The position numbers and the translations under genes were made by a program. A model generated the notes under the pieces. That model was not told the origin of the DNA, did no database searches, and saw only the letters and a list, made by a program, of their open reading frames with translations. DNA of 28,513 nt from Echinostoma caproni (lineage: Eukaryota; Platyhelminthes; Trematoda; Plagiorchiida; Echinostomatidae), in NCBI GenBank assembly GCA_900618425.1, contig UZAN01039958.1, positions 9,010-37,522 on the forward strand, read 5' to 3'. Shown here one piece after another: positions 8,151 to 20,435 of the stretch (position 1 is its first letter; every line of letters begins with the position of its first letter).

Positions 8151-9700
8151 AGACCATCAAGAGTGCCCTAGTGCCTCTGAGCAATCGAATGGGCTAATCC
8201 GAGCTTGATTATCTAAATTAAACTCTGATATTTCTAAAAGTTGGAAACCAGTTGCCACTTGCTTAAGCTACAATTTTGGCTCATTAACAGTAAGGTAATA
8301 GTAAAGGTTAAGCGGGACTACGGAAGTGACTAAGTTCCCGACGGATCACTATCGCCAAATAACGGTGATACGCGCTAAACCTCCGCAGTAGGCCTGATTG
8401 TAAACGACTGAAAAGAAAGAAATCATATCTTGGAATAGTAAGATAAAGTCCTGTCTAGTTCGTGTACTAACTAGGCGTAAGCATAAGGCTGGGCTGCTAA
8501 TAGATATCTGAGGATTGATAGTTCAAGTGCGTATGCCATGACCATGTAACTGAACTGTTTTAATGCTAGTAACACCACTGCTTGGTCAAGAAGATTCTTC
8601 TCCATGATTCATTGATTGCGTACGGTGTATATAGATCTACCGGGAAACTTGTAGAAATGATAAGAAAACATTACCGTTTTGAAACTTTCAGTTAAATGAT
8701 TGTTACATCGGCTTTTCATAGAAAGGCTATTGATGGGCAGTCTTTGATACGGCAGTCGAGTAACCGACTTTTGAAGACACTGGTCTGTGTCTGGTCGACG
8801 GATGGGTTATGCTCCTCGAAAGAGTGATTCCGATTGATGATACGCGATGGAGCTGACAGGGAATGCTGTGACAGTTAACGAATCACTTATCAATAAGCGA
8901 GGTGTCATGGTTCAGCAGTGCTCCGAGAACACATATGCAGTCATGAATAGAATTGTTCAATGAAACAATCTGTACGTTAATGTCACTATAATGTCCCTGT
9001 CAGGATTCGAATTACGAAACTTCCTGTTGGTCTTCCAACCCTTGCCCTTGACCAACACAGTCAACGGTCACTATGTTGTACTAATAGCTCAAAACCATCA
9101 ATAGTGTCTTTGCAAAATCGATCAGACTACTCCAAATAGTATACTCTACAGAGATCAGTTGAATTAAGACTTACGATTCCACCGAGCAGGGCAGGTCATT
9201 AGAAATCTTGTAATCCCCTTGGACAATAGCACTGTTAATTTCTTACCCACCATGTGTTTGAGAGTCTGGATGTAGATGAAACTACTTACTAAGGCAACGC
9301 TCGAGGAGTTTGATTTCAGATAAATAAGTCTCGATCGCCGGTATCAGAATAGCCAGACAAAAGAGTACTTGATAAGCGGCAAGAACTGAGGAGAATTTTT
9401 GTCCAGTCATCCACATACTACTCATTTTACAAACCACTTACTGTTTCATAACCTCCCTCTTCCTAAGATTATTACTAATGATTAGGTTACATATGTTTTG
9501 CACTCATAGGTCGGAATTACTAGAGGTTTTCTCTGATTGAGGCTGGTGTACATTTGAAAACAGTGAGGAACATGAAGAGCTGAATGCTGCAATATCTGGT
9601 GACCCCTAGAACAGCAAGAAATTACATATACACTTCCGGAGCAGCACGAAACTGAACCCTGATTTTCATATGAGTTTTCATATGAGCCTTGCTCTGTAAA
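8151..9700. other. Long non-coding stretch
   Basis: No coding frame with family resemblance on either strand. Apart from the tRNA-like segment near 9000 and a short tandem TTTCATATGAG pair at about 9662-9687, nothing stands out. Confidence 0.5.
8990..9066 (-). repeat. tRNA-sized insertion-like segment with A/B-box matches
   Basis: A 77-base segment lies between exact 8-base direct repeats GTCACTAT (8982-8989 and 9067-9074). On the minus strand it contains TGGTCAAGGGC (9054-9044), close to an A box, and AATTCGAATCC (9012-9002), close to a B box, about 40 bases apart. A 7-base inverted repeat (GTTGGTC/GACCAAC) is also present. Acceptor and T stems do not pair well, so it is at best a decayed tRNA-derived retropseudogene or SINE head. 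Confidence 0.35.
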
Positions 9701-9854
9701 TTAACACGAATTAATTTTATGTGAGTAGCGACAACGGGACACATATAGTTTCGTCAGAGAAGTCTGAACAGACTGCACGACCAATTTGTGGATGTCCTGA
9801 GTCACGGCTAAGAAACTATTGCGTACCACACACATTCGGTAGAACACACTTTTC

Positions 9855-10244
9855 ATGCGTTTACAGGAACGCGGTTTCTACAGAACACGAGTGCTGTTAC
9901 GACTTCAACATAGCACTGACCATCCATGTACGATCTTCTTTGAATTGTCAAATGGAATTCACCCATGCGATGGCGTTGTCACCGAAGACATTGTGTATCA
10001 CCGTTCAAAGCCCTTTATTATCGGTTGCCTAGGAGTTGATACAGACACTGATATAAATGGACAAATAAACGTTTCTATTTCCCATTTTTGTTTATGTTTT
10101 CACTGTGGTAATTTAAACATGAACGTTCAGGAAAGGGGTCTCGACCATGCAAACGCTGCATGGGGAAATGTCGACAATGAGAAGATGGGCGGCAGTGGCC
10201 TGGTTACAACTCAGAACCCCCACATAGTCATTCCGATAACCTAA
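9855..10244 (+). other. Unrecognised open frame, 129 codons
   Basis: The frame opens with an ATG and contains no domain I recognise. There is a Cys-rich patch (CLCFHCG) near the middle but no complete zinc-binding spacing. It overlaps another open frame at 9721-10032 in a different phase. No splice sites or promoter could be supported. It may be an unrecognised retroelement piece, a host exon or chance. Confidence 0.2.
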
Positions 10245-10377
10245 TCACTCGACCATCGCCACCTGGGATAAGAAACCGTGGTGTCTTTTGTTACTTGAAT
10301 TGTTATTACGACAAATGTAGAGTCACTTCGTTGCCTAAGAATACGCTCTCATCTGGTATCAAAGTCTCAATCCCTAG

Positions 10378-10794
10378 TTGTTTGGGAAGTGTGGCTCGGT
10401 TCAAGCACAGTGCCCACAATTGGCTTTTCCGATTGCCGCAACCACAGAAGAATTTGGTGTTCGGGACATTATACTCCCGATCGATTATCTGGGGTCATGC
10501 ACAAGTACTTTTGGAGATGAGGTGCAAAGGGGCCTGACAAAAGTGAACTGGATCGCCGATAAGGACTGTTCAATTTCCGGATTTGACTCCTCCCGATCGA
10601 TCGTTCGGAATGATTACGTCGCTGTAACCGCACGAGTCATGCACAATTTAGTGGTACCCGGACTCGGACTCACTACCGAACCGTTTCATGGAGTGGTTTG
10701 CTGGGAAATTTACGATACGCGTTATAAACGTTCGTGGCCGGGACGCACCGGTAAGCTGATGAAACTGGCCATTGTCATTTACCACTTCGGCTAA
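10378..10794 (+). other. Unrecognised open frame, 138 codons
   Basis: Stop-free from just after a TAG to a TAA at 10792-10794, with no ATG at the left end, so it would need an upstream exon or be a fragment. The composition is protein-like, with mixed hydrophobic stretches (DIILPIDYLG, VMHNLVVPGLGL), but I cannot match it to a family. Overlapping frames continue to about 11154. It is among the longest frames not explained by a recognised element. Confidence 0.25.
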
Positions 10795-11154
10795 GACTAA
10801 ACCAGCTGTTCGGTTACGTGAAGGAATGAGGCCCATCTGGTTCGACGGATTTACACGGATAATCAAGCAACCGGTCGAAAAAGTGGTGGATCTGAGCTCA
10901 ACCTACGATCAAAGGACCACCAGGAACGTGGGCCCCCAGTTTATTAAGTTGGGTGTTCGTCAGCAGCGTTGCCTGATAAACAACGCAAATGTCTCCAGAG
11001 CAAACCAGTGAGTCGGTTTTCGTCCTTCACTACTTACAAAACTATTACAGGAGCGGCTGATCGTGGTGCAAAACGGACGTATCTTAGGATGGCTGACAAT
11101 TTAAGATTATGTTCTGCTGATACGTGCGTTGCAGCGTCATTGGCAAAACCTTAA

Positions 11155-12865
11155 GTATAGGAACCACGGGACTTCTGGGCTACAATCGTTTAGACATTTA
11201 GCGGGCATATGTTGAGGGTTGTGGGAATGGCTGAAAAGACGGTTGGTATTGGTGACAAAGAAATGAATTACAAGCTCTTCATATATCGCGATACAGTCCG
11301 AAATAAGAAGACCACACCTATTTGCATGTTAAAGACATTCCAGGCAATTGAGTAGTGTTACTTCCAAATGTTCACGGACGATGATGACCTGTAACAGAAC
11401 CCGGCCCACGGAAGATCTATCTACCAGTATTTCTTTGCAATCCCATATCCACATTGTTTTCATGTCATCATTCCCCCCTCAAACATCGTTCCGTCGTCCG
11501 GTGCTGATTAACTTTGTATCGTTTAGGGACTAAAAAATACAGATCGGGGGTCATGTTGTCCCGCATTCATGTCAACTTCGCTGCACTTGGAGAGCCCGGG
11601 ATGCGTTCCCATCAGACAAGAGAGCCCGATACAACAATCAGGCAATTTCCAAATTGCCGTCCGTTCCGTGATCTGAGGTGTTCTGATCAAATCCAAGGTG
11701 CAATCGTCTACTGAGTAGTGCACGTAAGTTTGAATTAATTACTATTGTGTTGATCAGGATGACTAACCGAGATAAATTAGCATTCACACTCATAAGTGAA
11801 CGAAACCAGTTTTGAATAGTGCAATTCAGTACACCGTTTGCATTCTTTCTTTCTGACATTGAAGTTAGTTGAGGGTGTTCCGAACGTGGTCGTGGTGATT
11901 TACGGTAATAATAATAGTTTGTCTGCAGTCAAGCGGTAACCAATAACATATTGTTAAATAACTGAATTGATCCAGTTCCATACCTCACAGTAATTGGTTA
12001 AGTGACNCTTACATTCATTCCACTAGAAGGAGATGGGGCGTCAGGAGAAACACACAAGACACGATGGACATTGGTCAACTTGACTCACATGATTGGCGCG
12101 GTTGCAATATTCAGCTATCAGTGAACACGATAAAGATGAACCTTCGGTTTTCCAACATATCTCTGTTCACACCTCTCAGTTGTAGTCCGATGGGGCAACC
12201 GGACAAGCACTGCTAACGTTGGTCTAGAGATTTGAGTGATTGTGTGGAGCAATTGTTCAACCAGCATGGATCATGTTGACTGAAGCATATGCCACTCATG
12301 TCACGTGATTGACTTGCTTGATTTGTGACATCTGTCAAGGTAGGGAGTGAGTGGAAAATTCTGTGTTAGTCCAGTTAAGATGTGTCACTAGGTTTTGAAA
12401 ACCGTAATCAGAGTACTCAGTAGTGAAGGTTGTACTGGGTTTCGCGGACGTGAACTTCGAAATCGGTGTAATCGATGATTAGGGACACCGAGTGAAACAG
12501 TTCAGTGTCGTCAAAATTGACGTTCGTGCATCTGTCCACTATGCTCACGACCTTCGTAGGTCTGGATTTTCTAATGTGATCTTGACATTGATTTCGGACT
12601 TGTAATTGCTCTCTCCCTCTCTAATCAATCACTCAAATGGGGGTCTAAGAAACGGTCGTAAAAACAACCGCACCAAAGTACAAGGTGACCGGTTGCTTAA
12701 ACTAAAATATCTCCCTCAATTACCTATATGACTTGCGGATTTTGAAACAAAACTGCAAAGGGACCATGTCAATCGAGAGGCAGAAACCGGTTTCCTAGAT
12801 GACTGAGCAGCATATTACACATCCAATGAAAGAAAATGATATTTATTTGTTGAAAAAAGTAGCAA
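11155..12865. other. Non-coding stretch
   Basis: Small overlapping frames on both strands (11348-11859) show no family resemblance. One unresolved base lies at 12007. No repeats or RNA genes recognised. Confidence 0.45.
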
Positions 12866-13594
12866 TTGATTGTACTCACCGGACTTCGAAACACAACTGG
12901 GTTTTCGTATTTCCTGGGAGATCAACAAATTCCGTATGTCTCGAATGAGAAGGATCTCGATGTCATTGTTCAAGATGACCTAAGCTGTTCTTTAAACTAC
13001 TCCCGGGAGTCGTCTACCGCTGTAAGACACGTTGGTTTGCTAAAACGAGTATTTGGAAAATTTGAACCTACGCTGTTCCCACGATTGTTATCAGCCTACA
13101 TTCGACCCCACATGGTGTACACCATTCAAGCATAGAATCCATGGTTGCAACGCGATCGGAAGATTCTGGAAAGTCCACAAAGAATGGCCACCAAAATTGG
13201 TCGGGGGACTGCATTCCAGAGTTATTCTGAAAGACTTGAATCATCGCAACTGTACTCAACACAGTATCGCCGCATACGAGGGCACTTGATCTTGGTATAT
13301 CAAATAATGCAGAACCCAGATCACCCAGGTCGTCCACTCTTTTCCTTGTCCTCCAACACACACCTGAGGGGGCACTCATTCAAATTAGTGCTTCCAAAAT
13401 GTCGACTAGAATGCCGGTGTTATTCATTCGCCCTCAGAGTGCGTGTTACTTGGAATTGTCTACCACCACACGTTGTTTCTGCGCCCACAATTGATTCATT
13501 CAAGCATAAACTGGATGAAGCTTTGAAAAGTCTTAAAGTTCAACATCCGTGCACGAGACACGGGCAAATTGTAATATTCATCTTCTTTGTATGA
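12866..13594 (+). pseudogene. CR1-like LINE reverse transcriptase, C-terminal part
   Basis: About 243 codons in one frame, covering the RT segment after the YADD motif and the thumb to the C-terminus. Landmarks: GFSYFLGDQQIPYV, KDLDVIVQDDLSCSLN, LLKRVFGKFEPTLFPRLL, SAYIRPHMVY, LQRDRKILESPQR, YSERLESSQLYS, RRIRGHLILVYQI, LRGHSFKL, then TWNCLPPHVVSAPTIDSFKHKLDEAL. The only stop is TAG at 13133-13135, where the family has a Trp after 'IQA'. A small compensated frame disturbance is possible near 13195-13220. The start is not a gene start; sequence upstream of about 12870 is not LINE-like, so this is probably a 5'-truncated insertion. The last codons and roughly 13595-13776 are likely its 3' end and UTR. 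Confidence 0.88.
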
Positions 13595-13776
13595 AACGAT
13601 TCATCTGTGCTAGCCCCTATGGGAATAGAAAAGCAAGTATTTCCCATGATAAAAATTTGACTGCTGTACCACTACTTGCACGACTTGCGACGTGGCGTCT
13701 CTGCAATAGTTTTCAGTTCTTTGTTTTTTCCGGAAAGCTATTCTCGAATGTTTTTTTTCGAAAGAAAGAAGGATAG

Positions 13777-15068
13777 ATGATTCTTACATCAGAATTTCGG
13801 TTAGCTTCCTTCTCCGAAGGAAAAGGAAATAGATTTGGTGTTAACGCTCATTTACTAAGATCAGATCACAGATCACGTTAGCTGTACGCCGTCAAAAAAT
13901 ACGTTGATTAAATGCCTCGGTTCGGTTTTGAAACCTTTGAAAATATTTCAGATTTGCTGGATCCGAGCATATTCCCTAGAGATTATATGACAGTCGTCAG
14001 TTTCATTCACTAATGTTCGTCCAGTATTCATGCCGAGTATAAAACGTCGTTTAATGGTATGATACAAAATCTTCTTGCAAACATACGTAAGCGATGTGTT
14101 TCAGTTCTCATCGACCAATTTTGTTGCATTACAGCATGTGAATAGAGTTCGAGGCTTGGACGATGGGGTAAATATGCGCCACTAATGAGCTCAGTCAAGA
14201 GCGAAATTCAACTAATGCTTTTCTTGAATTGATGGTTGTTTGGGTGAGCGAATGATTACGCTTGAAGACTGTGCCTAAATTATGCTCTATCTACAGAAAA
14301 TAAACGATATTTCCAAATCAAAGTTTGAATTCACACACGGGCTCAGTATATATGTAGTGTGATGAAAGGTGACCAAGTTATACCAACATTTAGTATCTCA
14401 CGCATTCTAGAGAGACAGAAAAATGCCGTAAAACGGGGTTGCATTGGAAACATTTCGTGCTTTTTATCAATAGTCAGGCAGTAAATTATACAGCAATGCG
14501 ATCACCGTCTCACGGATGAATTTATTCACGTAAAACCGTCCGTGATTCTACTGATTCTGTTACATATTACCATTTTTTGTACTATATAATCATGTTTTAG
14601 AGGGTTCGAAAATATTGATCGATTTGTTACATGTGCTCAGATTCTTTTGTTTAGAAGGCATACATTCCAGTCCACTGATGATACCTACCACATTGTTCAC
14701 TTACAGATGCATCGATTTTGTTTTGCTAGCATATTACAACAGCAGTGTGTACTTTTTGTTGGACCCGTGAAAACTGTGGCAAAAGATTTGGTCTGATTCA
14801 ATAGATTGACTGCTATTTTTTCAGGCTCATTATGATGGTAGAACACAATCATTTAAAGGTCTTTGCGTAGGTGGTTTGAGGTACACGACGAGGACTATGG
14901 GTTCACTGCTTCCTGATTGCGTCAGATCGATTCTGTGTGCCTTAGAAAGTACTTGCTGACGGCAAACAACGCTTATCAACAGAATTTATTCCATATTGGA
15001 AAGAAGGAATCCCCAATCACTGTTTTCACTTGTGTTGAAAAGCTTCACGTGCGTGTGCGCGTGCGTGT
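13777..15068. other. AT-rich non-coding stretch
   Basis: No supported gene. A short frame at 14917-15246 runs through the alternating GTGCGTGTGCGCGTGCGTG tract near 15052-15070 and is not convincing as protein. Confidence 0.45.
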
Positions 15069-15141
15069 TCACCGTCCTCGGTGGTATCGGGAACCGAACC
15101 CCCAAGACTATGCAGACAGTCCGCAAATTCTAACAAAGCTA
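15069..15141 (-). repeat. Weak tRNA-like / SINE-head-like segment
   Basis: On the minus strand TAGCTTTGTTAG (15141-15130) partly fits an A box, and GGTTCGGTTCC (15100-15090) fits a B box with a T-loop of TTCGGTT. The spacing is right for a tRNA head. Stems are only partly paired and no target duplication was found. It may be a different SINE family from the one at 2206-2401. Confidence 0.25.
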
Positions 15142-16397
15142 ATCAGATGTGCACCGTCCAGAGCTCTCGGGGGCTGTGCAATTTTAACAATCAGCAGAAG
15201 GAATATTCGAAATGCTAGTGCACTATTACCGGTTGTATTCAATTAAGCTTTGCAGGGATCGTGATTGCTGTGAAGCTCACACATAAACTGATCATATTTT
15301 GACCCAAATTTAGCCAGTGATACGACTTGATACGACCAAAACTGTACGCGCGTCGATCGGAAAATTTTACCTCTGTGAACGGACTTACTTCGTGTCAGGG
15401 AAATATTTCCATATTCTACTGTTATGGTTCATAAGTGTATCGAACTTCGCCCGGTAATAATTCAGTTCAACAGTGGAACTAGGAATGAAACCAGAACGCT
15501 GCACTCAGCAAAGAAATATGCATATATATATATGACAACTTTATAAACAAGTGTGCTGATTGTTGTTTTTGTAACTCGGGCAGTATAAATAGATTTTCAG
15601 TTGTCTACCGAGCTTAGCAGTTGTATTGCAAACAACGGTATTGATCGGTAAACCGGCACATTGACAGTGATGGAGTATACATCCCCATGCAACAAAAGGA
15701 TGAATAAACGCAAAGAAGACGGGTTGTGTCATACCTGACAAAAGGACAGCAGCCACTCACCATTGACACCTAGCCGAAACAAATCACTCTGTGAACCAGG
15801 CCGAGGTTTTCCGACCCGTGTATAAAGTTCGTGGGTGATTATCTGGACCGCTTCGCTGCCGGATGCTGGCCACAGCTGAAGCAGTAGGCATCCGTCTTCA
15901 CAACCCCCTCCATATGCCCAAAAACGATTCGTGCAAGAGGTAAAGCTTCCCTGACCTATTCCATACACACACACCCCGTATCACGAGTAATCCCGATGAT
16001 CAGATGAGTGGGCAAACAGACGCGTGATCATGGTGATCACGATTTCCTGTCTCATAATGAAATCATTTCTAGATATCTGTGATTTTACTTTATTTTATTT
16101 TCCCAAGACAATATTAATCCCATATAGTGGTATATGTTGAGTTATATTGGCATGAATAGGAATCTCTGAGAACGAGCTTGTTCGCCACTCTGTTGTTTTG
16201 TTTGAGATGTGGAACTATTTCGGTAACAGTAACACAGAATGGTCGATCAACGATTAGCCATCAGACTCCTCGCGTCCACCTCATCCCCTATCGGCACAAG
16301 GCGAACAAACATCAGTCAATCGGGCAACCCCACAGCTTTACACCTCTCAACGACCTATATAACGAAAGGGACACTCGCAAGAGTTCACCTAGTTACA
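15142..16397. other. Non-coding stretch
   Basis: No gene recognised. A short AT dinucleotide run lies near 15525-15537. The frame at 16178-16513 overlaps the hammerhead-like copy and is probably not a real protein. Confidence 0.4.
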
Positions 16398-16461
16398 GCA
16401 TTGAGAATGTCAGATGGATTGATGATGAAACGTTTGCAATAAAATTGACAAACTCAGCTAA
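16398..16461 (+). ncRNA. Second hammerhead-like core, more decayed
   Basis: Aligns without gaps to 2023-2086 at about three of four positions. The GATGAAACGTTTGCAA segment (containing GAAAC at 16427-16431) is identical in both. Here CTGATGA has become TTGAGAA, stem II keeps only about four pairs, and the GTC triplet reads GAC, so this copy could not cleave. It is followed 300 bases later by the same block that precedes the PLE coding region. Confidence 0.35.
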
Positions 16462-16767
16462 GCTCATCTTACTTATGGTTAGCCGTAAGATGACACCGTT
16501 CCCTTATCCGTGACCTTGGGAAGCGCTTGGTAGCACGCAGCTCTGCTATCTTGATTATTGCTTGTATAGAGTTAGTAAGCTAGCCACGACTTAATGACCG
16601 CATTCATTGTCGCTCATCACCGACCTAATGGGAATATGAAGAACGCACGATCGGCTGTGATTTCGTCACGTCAAAAAGTTAATCAAACTGATAATTTCAC
16701 AATTTAGATTCTAATCTTACAGTGGAACTAAAACGCAAACTATATCCTGCTGAAAGCCCATAAACTT

Positions 16768-16893
16768 TTCTAATCACTTTCTAAAGGGTTTTACAAAAAT
16801 CTTATCAGCTATGTCAGTGTGTAAATTGTTGAATTATAGTCTTTGGGTAACTATTTGATCGTTTGTTTCGGAATAGGAAACAAAATTAAAGTG
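16768..16893 (+). repeat. Second copy of the PLE 5' leader block
   Basis: Homologous to 2736-2860, same orientation and same order relative to the hammerhead-like core. No PLE coding sequence follows here, so the locus looks like a solitary 5' end of the element or a copy truncated on its right side. Confidence 0.65.
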
Positions 16894-18834
16894 GACATCC
16901 CATATTCACAACTCTGTACCAGAAATTTAGCAGATTATCGTTGCAACTTCGAAGACTTAGGCAGTTGAACGCAAAGCGAAAAAATAATTTCGCCTTTTGT
17001 TTATCAGTGACTGTACTAGGCTTTCTGTGTGTGGTCCCCGTTAAATGGTATACTTATGAAGAATTATTTCTTGGGGACACAAAAGGAGTTTTCCTTTTCC
17101 ACAGTGACCTTAACTTGAGCCAATGGCTATCATTATGTAAGACATTTTTCACTATATGATATGTAAGAGCATGGACTAGGAATATCAGATAATAATTGTT
17201 ACCTCACCGACTCGCTTTCTTAATTCTATCATGGGAATATTAAAATGACATATATTGATTATCTACTGATCTTTTGATCTTATGGCACAAAAATGCAAGC
17301 ACAAGCCAACCTGAAGTGTGGAAGATAGCCAAAACTAAACGAAACATTCAGTCACAGGATACAGTGCTGCTCTGTCTGTATTACTACAATCGGCTTTAGA
17401 GGGCACTTGAGCAGGAAAAAAATGATAACAGCGACTAAATTAATCTCAAGTATTATTTGAGTTCACTACTTTAATTGCGTAGTGTACAAATCGAATATAG
17501 CGTGAAAATCTGAAAACCTAAGAGACCCTGGACAGTCATGTCCATATTTGATATGGTCTCATAAGCAGTGTGTAACATTCAACGCAACTGATAAATGAAC
17601 CAGGAATCTCACAGGCAGAATGCAAGCCTTCTATCCAGTTTATCATCCGGTAATCAACTAGAACCGGTTTACATTTTGCCTGAATGCGATATAACACAAC
17701 CCGTATTAGCAAAATGGGTTACGGGTATCACACCTCGATCATCTGAGCACCAGCTTCCGGACCGTGATAATATTCAGAACCTATCTGCTAAATATGTCAA
17801 TGCATTCGCCAAAGACCCAACGTGGTCACAACATATGTCCTAGCTTTTCAGTTCTCGTTCCATTTGCTCTTTACACGACGAAATTCAACGTATAATAAAA
17901 TCATATCTTTCACCATATGTTTCGTGTGAGTTTTCATTAGAAATGGGCGCAATCAGTGTACCGCACCGATCTTCCATCTATATCTACGACTTTCCCCTGA
18001 TAAGCCGTTTTCATTTACTCAAATAAATTTGTTCGATTACCGTATCAGACGCACGAGACATACCTTTATGAGTAACTTGGGCGATTGAAAGAAGGTCGCG
18101 TTCATCGTCTCAAATTCATATAAACATTTAAAACGTCGAGTCTGCAATAACAGTGAAGTTTGAGTCTGTGTGTCATTCGATCGACGAGGAGTCAGCGATG
18201 GAGAATGATGAACACTGGAAACTTTATGAGTACAATATGTGCTCGGGAGGACAGATGAGCAAGGTAAACTGGTTCAGTTCAATCGTGGAAGCGTCCTTCG
18301 TACTTGGTTTCGAGTTGAACATCATGCGATCAACTCGCGTATGATCAGAATCAGAGGGCAAAAAGAATGACATGCAGATATATTCCCGGCTTGTCGTATT
18401 TTATGCTGCTTCGTCAGTTTAAACTAGCACAACTCCGTTTTGATTATACATAAAATTTTAACCTACTTTCTCGGACCTTCGATCCAGTGGTGATGAGGCT
18501 TACACGGGCACCCTGCCCCCTGCCCTCAATCCTGAAGACTGGAGACTCTACTCGCAGTTTGGAGTGGATTCTAAACTTGACGTCAATCCAGTTAGTGATT
18601 AATTGTGCTTATTATGGTATGCAATTGCAGATAAGACCGATTTCCGCTTTCCTTTAAGTTTTCATTTCCCCCTTATTCAATTGTGTTTTGTGCAACCCTA
18701 ATTGAATCTGGCAATGAAATCACAATCAAAGGATTGATTCGGTTGCATAAAATGAGAATGTGCAATGTGAGTAACGATTATTTTTTGTCCTGTACCGATT
18801 ATATCCGTATTGCATTGGTATATCTCATATTCGG
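16894..18834. other. Non-coding stretch
   Basis: Frames at 16941-17159, 17595-17843 and 18153-18344 are short, isolated and show no recognisable domain. No RNA genes or repeats recognised. Confidence 0.45.
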
Positions 18835-19299
18835 TTGAGAACACGAAGCGTATTGATTCCCTCAACTCAACTGATTTACATCCGTTTCCAGCCGTTTTGT
18901 AAACTTATCACAGGTGACATTGTCAGTGCGTGTGGCTTGACGATGTTCCAATTTTGTTCACACAGTTTTACCATCTGTTTTACGGTGATATGCTCAACAA
19001 TCTTAATTTTTCCTACTACTCCGGACCAAGTTTACTGCCTTGATTATTCCTTTAATTTGTTCTCAATTCGTCGTTATCGCCTTTCAGCTTTCACCCTTCA
19101 TTTGCCCTCCGAGTTGCATCGATACACATATATAAACACGGGGTTTAATCCGAAAGGGCCTAGTTCACTTATTTGTTTGACCAGTTTCAAACCTTCAGCT
19201 GCGAGGAAATCGATGAGCGTATTTTTGGATCACGAATCTCTGACGGTTTTGATCAATTTCGACCCGGTGAAATCAGTATTCCGGGACTTCAGTAAATGA
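18835..19299 (+). other. Unrecognised open frame, 154 codons
   Basis: One of the longest frames that I could not assign. It is rich in Ser, Thr, Leu and Phe, with hydrophobic runs, but has no clear signal peptide or domain. The first codon in this frame is not ATG. The bulk composition fits a chance frame in AT-rich DNA as well as an exon. A TATA-like sequence (AAAAGTATATAAAAT near 19322-19335) lies after it, not before it. Confidence 0.15.
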
Positions 19300-20164
19300 G
19301 CCATATATTGGACCAACTAACAAAAGTATATAAAATCTGTGCATTTGTGGAACAATGCATGCAATTGTACTTCAAATTGAAGGGTGAAGTAAATGAAAAC
19401 AACTCAGAGAGATGTGAGCCAGATCATTTCTCTCGGTCAGTGTCGAAATTCAAAAAAGCGGAAACTGTAAAAAGTCAATTAGTACGAAATGAAAATCAGA
19501 CAAACCGGTAGATTTTTCGTCCAGAACCACTCGAACGGTAGAGCCAGTGCAGCATATCCGTGACACGTTCTTCAACCGTAAACAAGCGGGTACGTGAGAA
19601 ATAAAAAAAAAGACTAACCAATCACCGAACACTCGTAGAGAGTGGTATCACTCGTGTGGCATCCACAATTCTGTAAATAACGATACACGTAACGATTACA
19701 GGACCAACTGTATATCTCTCATCACGAACAAAAGCTGTACGCATCATAATTGGAAGGACCCAAAAACAAGTGCAACAGAGGTACACTAACAAGGAAAGCA
19801 GGAAAGATTTCGTCATGCAAAGAGCAGATGAAACGTGAATTGAAAAGCCAAAAACCATTGTACACATGTTTTGACCGGTCTAGCGCTTAGGAGGAACAAT
19901 GGAGTACAACCCGCGGCTTCATCAACCAGGCTATATTATCTAACGAATAAAAGGATTAAAGAAAAGAAAACATCAAGTTCAAGAACAATCCGACACGTGA
20001 CTATACGATGTTTCAAAAATCGAAGCAAGATTGTTACAGATGATACCAACCTTCTCGAAAACGGACCCACTTCCCCGAGGAAAATTCTATTCATGTTAAA
20101 GATTAAAAATCAGACGATGAAAGACAGAAGCCACATTGTTGCTCTTCAAAAACATTTGGGAGCA
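19300..20164. other. Non-coding stretch
   Basis: Short frames on both strands, no family resemblance, no recognised repeats. Confidence 0.4.
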
Positions 20165-20435
20165 TAAGGGGAGAGGTTCACGTAGACGGATTCAGTTTGC
20201 TTGCTCGATGGCCAAGATGTGACCCCGTAATCCCCTTAGATCGATGAGTACAACCAAAGCAGGTGAGTCAAAACTCCTCGGCCATAGTAACTAAGCTTTT
20301 TGATTCTACTAGGTATGAGATGATCGAACTGCTGTTGGTTCTGATCATCCCACTATTCAACCAGGCCGGGTGGTACTGACGGACCAGTTTGGATGAACGT
20401 CTGCTCATGCGGCCAATACATGCTGTTCTACAGGA
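20165..20435 (-). pseudogene. Second PLE fragment: GIY-YIG C-terminus
   Basis: Minus-strand relic of the same domain as 4733-5115. Readable pieces: CIGRMSRRSSKLVRQYHPAWLN (the YIG position reads CIG), SGMIRTNSSSIISYLVES and MAEEF, followed after a stop by LRGLRGHILAIEQAN and a C-terminal tail near 20170. The two copies share the NSG-IRT-NSS-I-S-LVES framework. Upstream (higher coordinates) there is no RT, so the copy is truncated at about 20435. Confidence 0.8.

Noticed and set aside
7340..13594. Treating the CR1-like pieces at 7340-8150 and 12866-13594 as one LINE split by a 4.7-kb insertion.
   Set aside because: The order and strand fit, but the left piece is far more decayed, and no target duplication or inserted element ends were found.
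16178..16513. A 111-codon protein across the second hammerhead-like copy.
   Set aside because: The frame overlaps a repeat-derived segment, has no family resemblance, and a second frame covers the same bases.
18835..19299. A 154-codon protein gene.
   Set aside because: No ATG at the left end, no domain, composition compatible with a chance frame. Kept only as an unrecognised frame.
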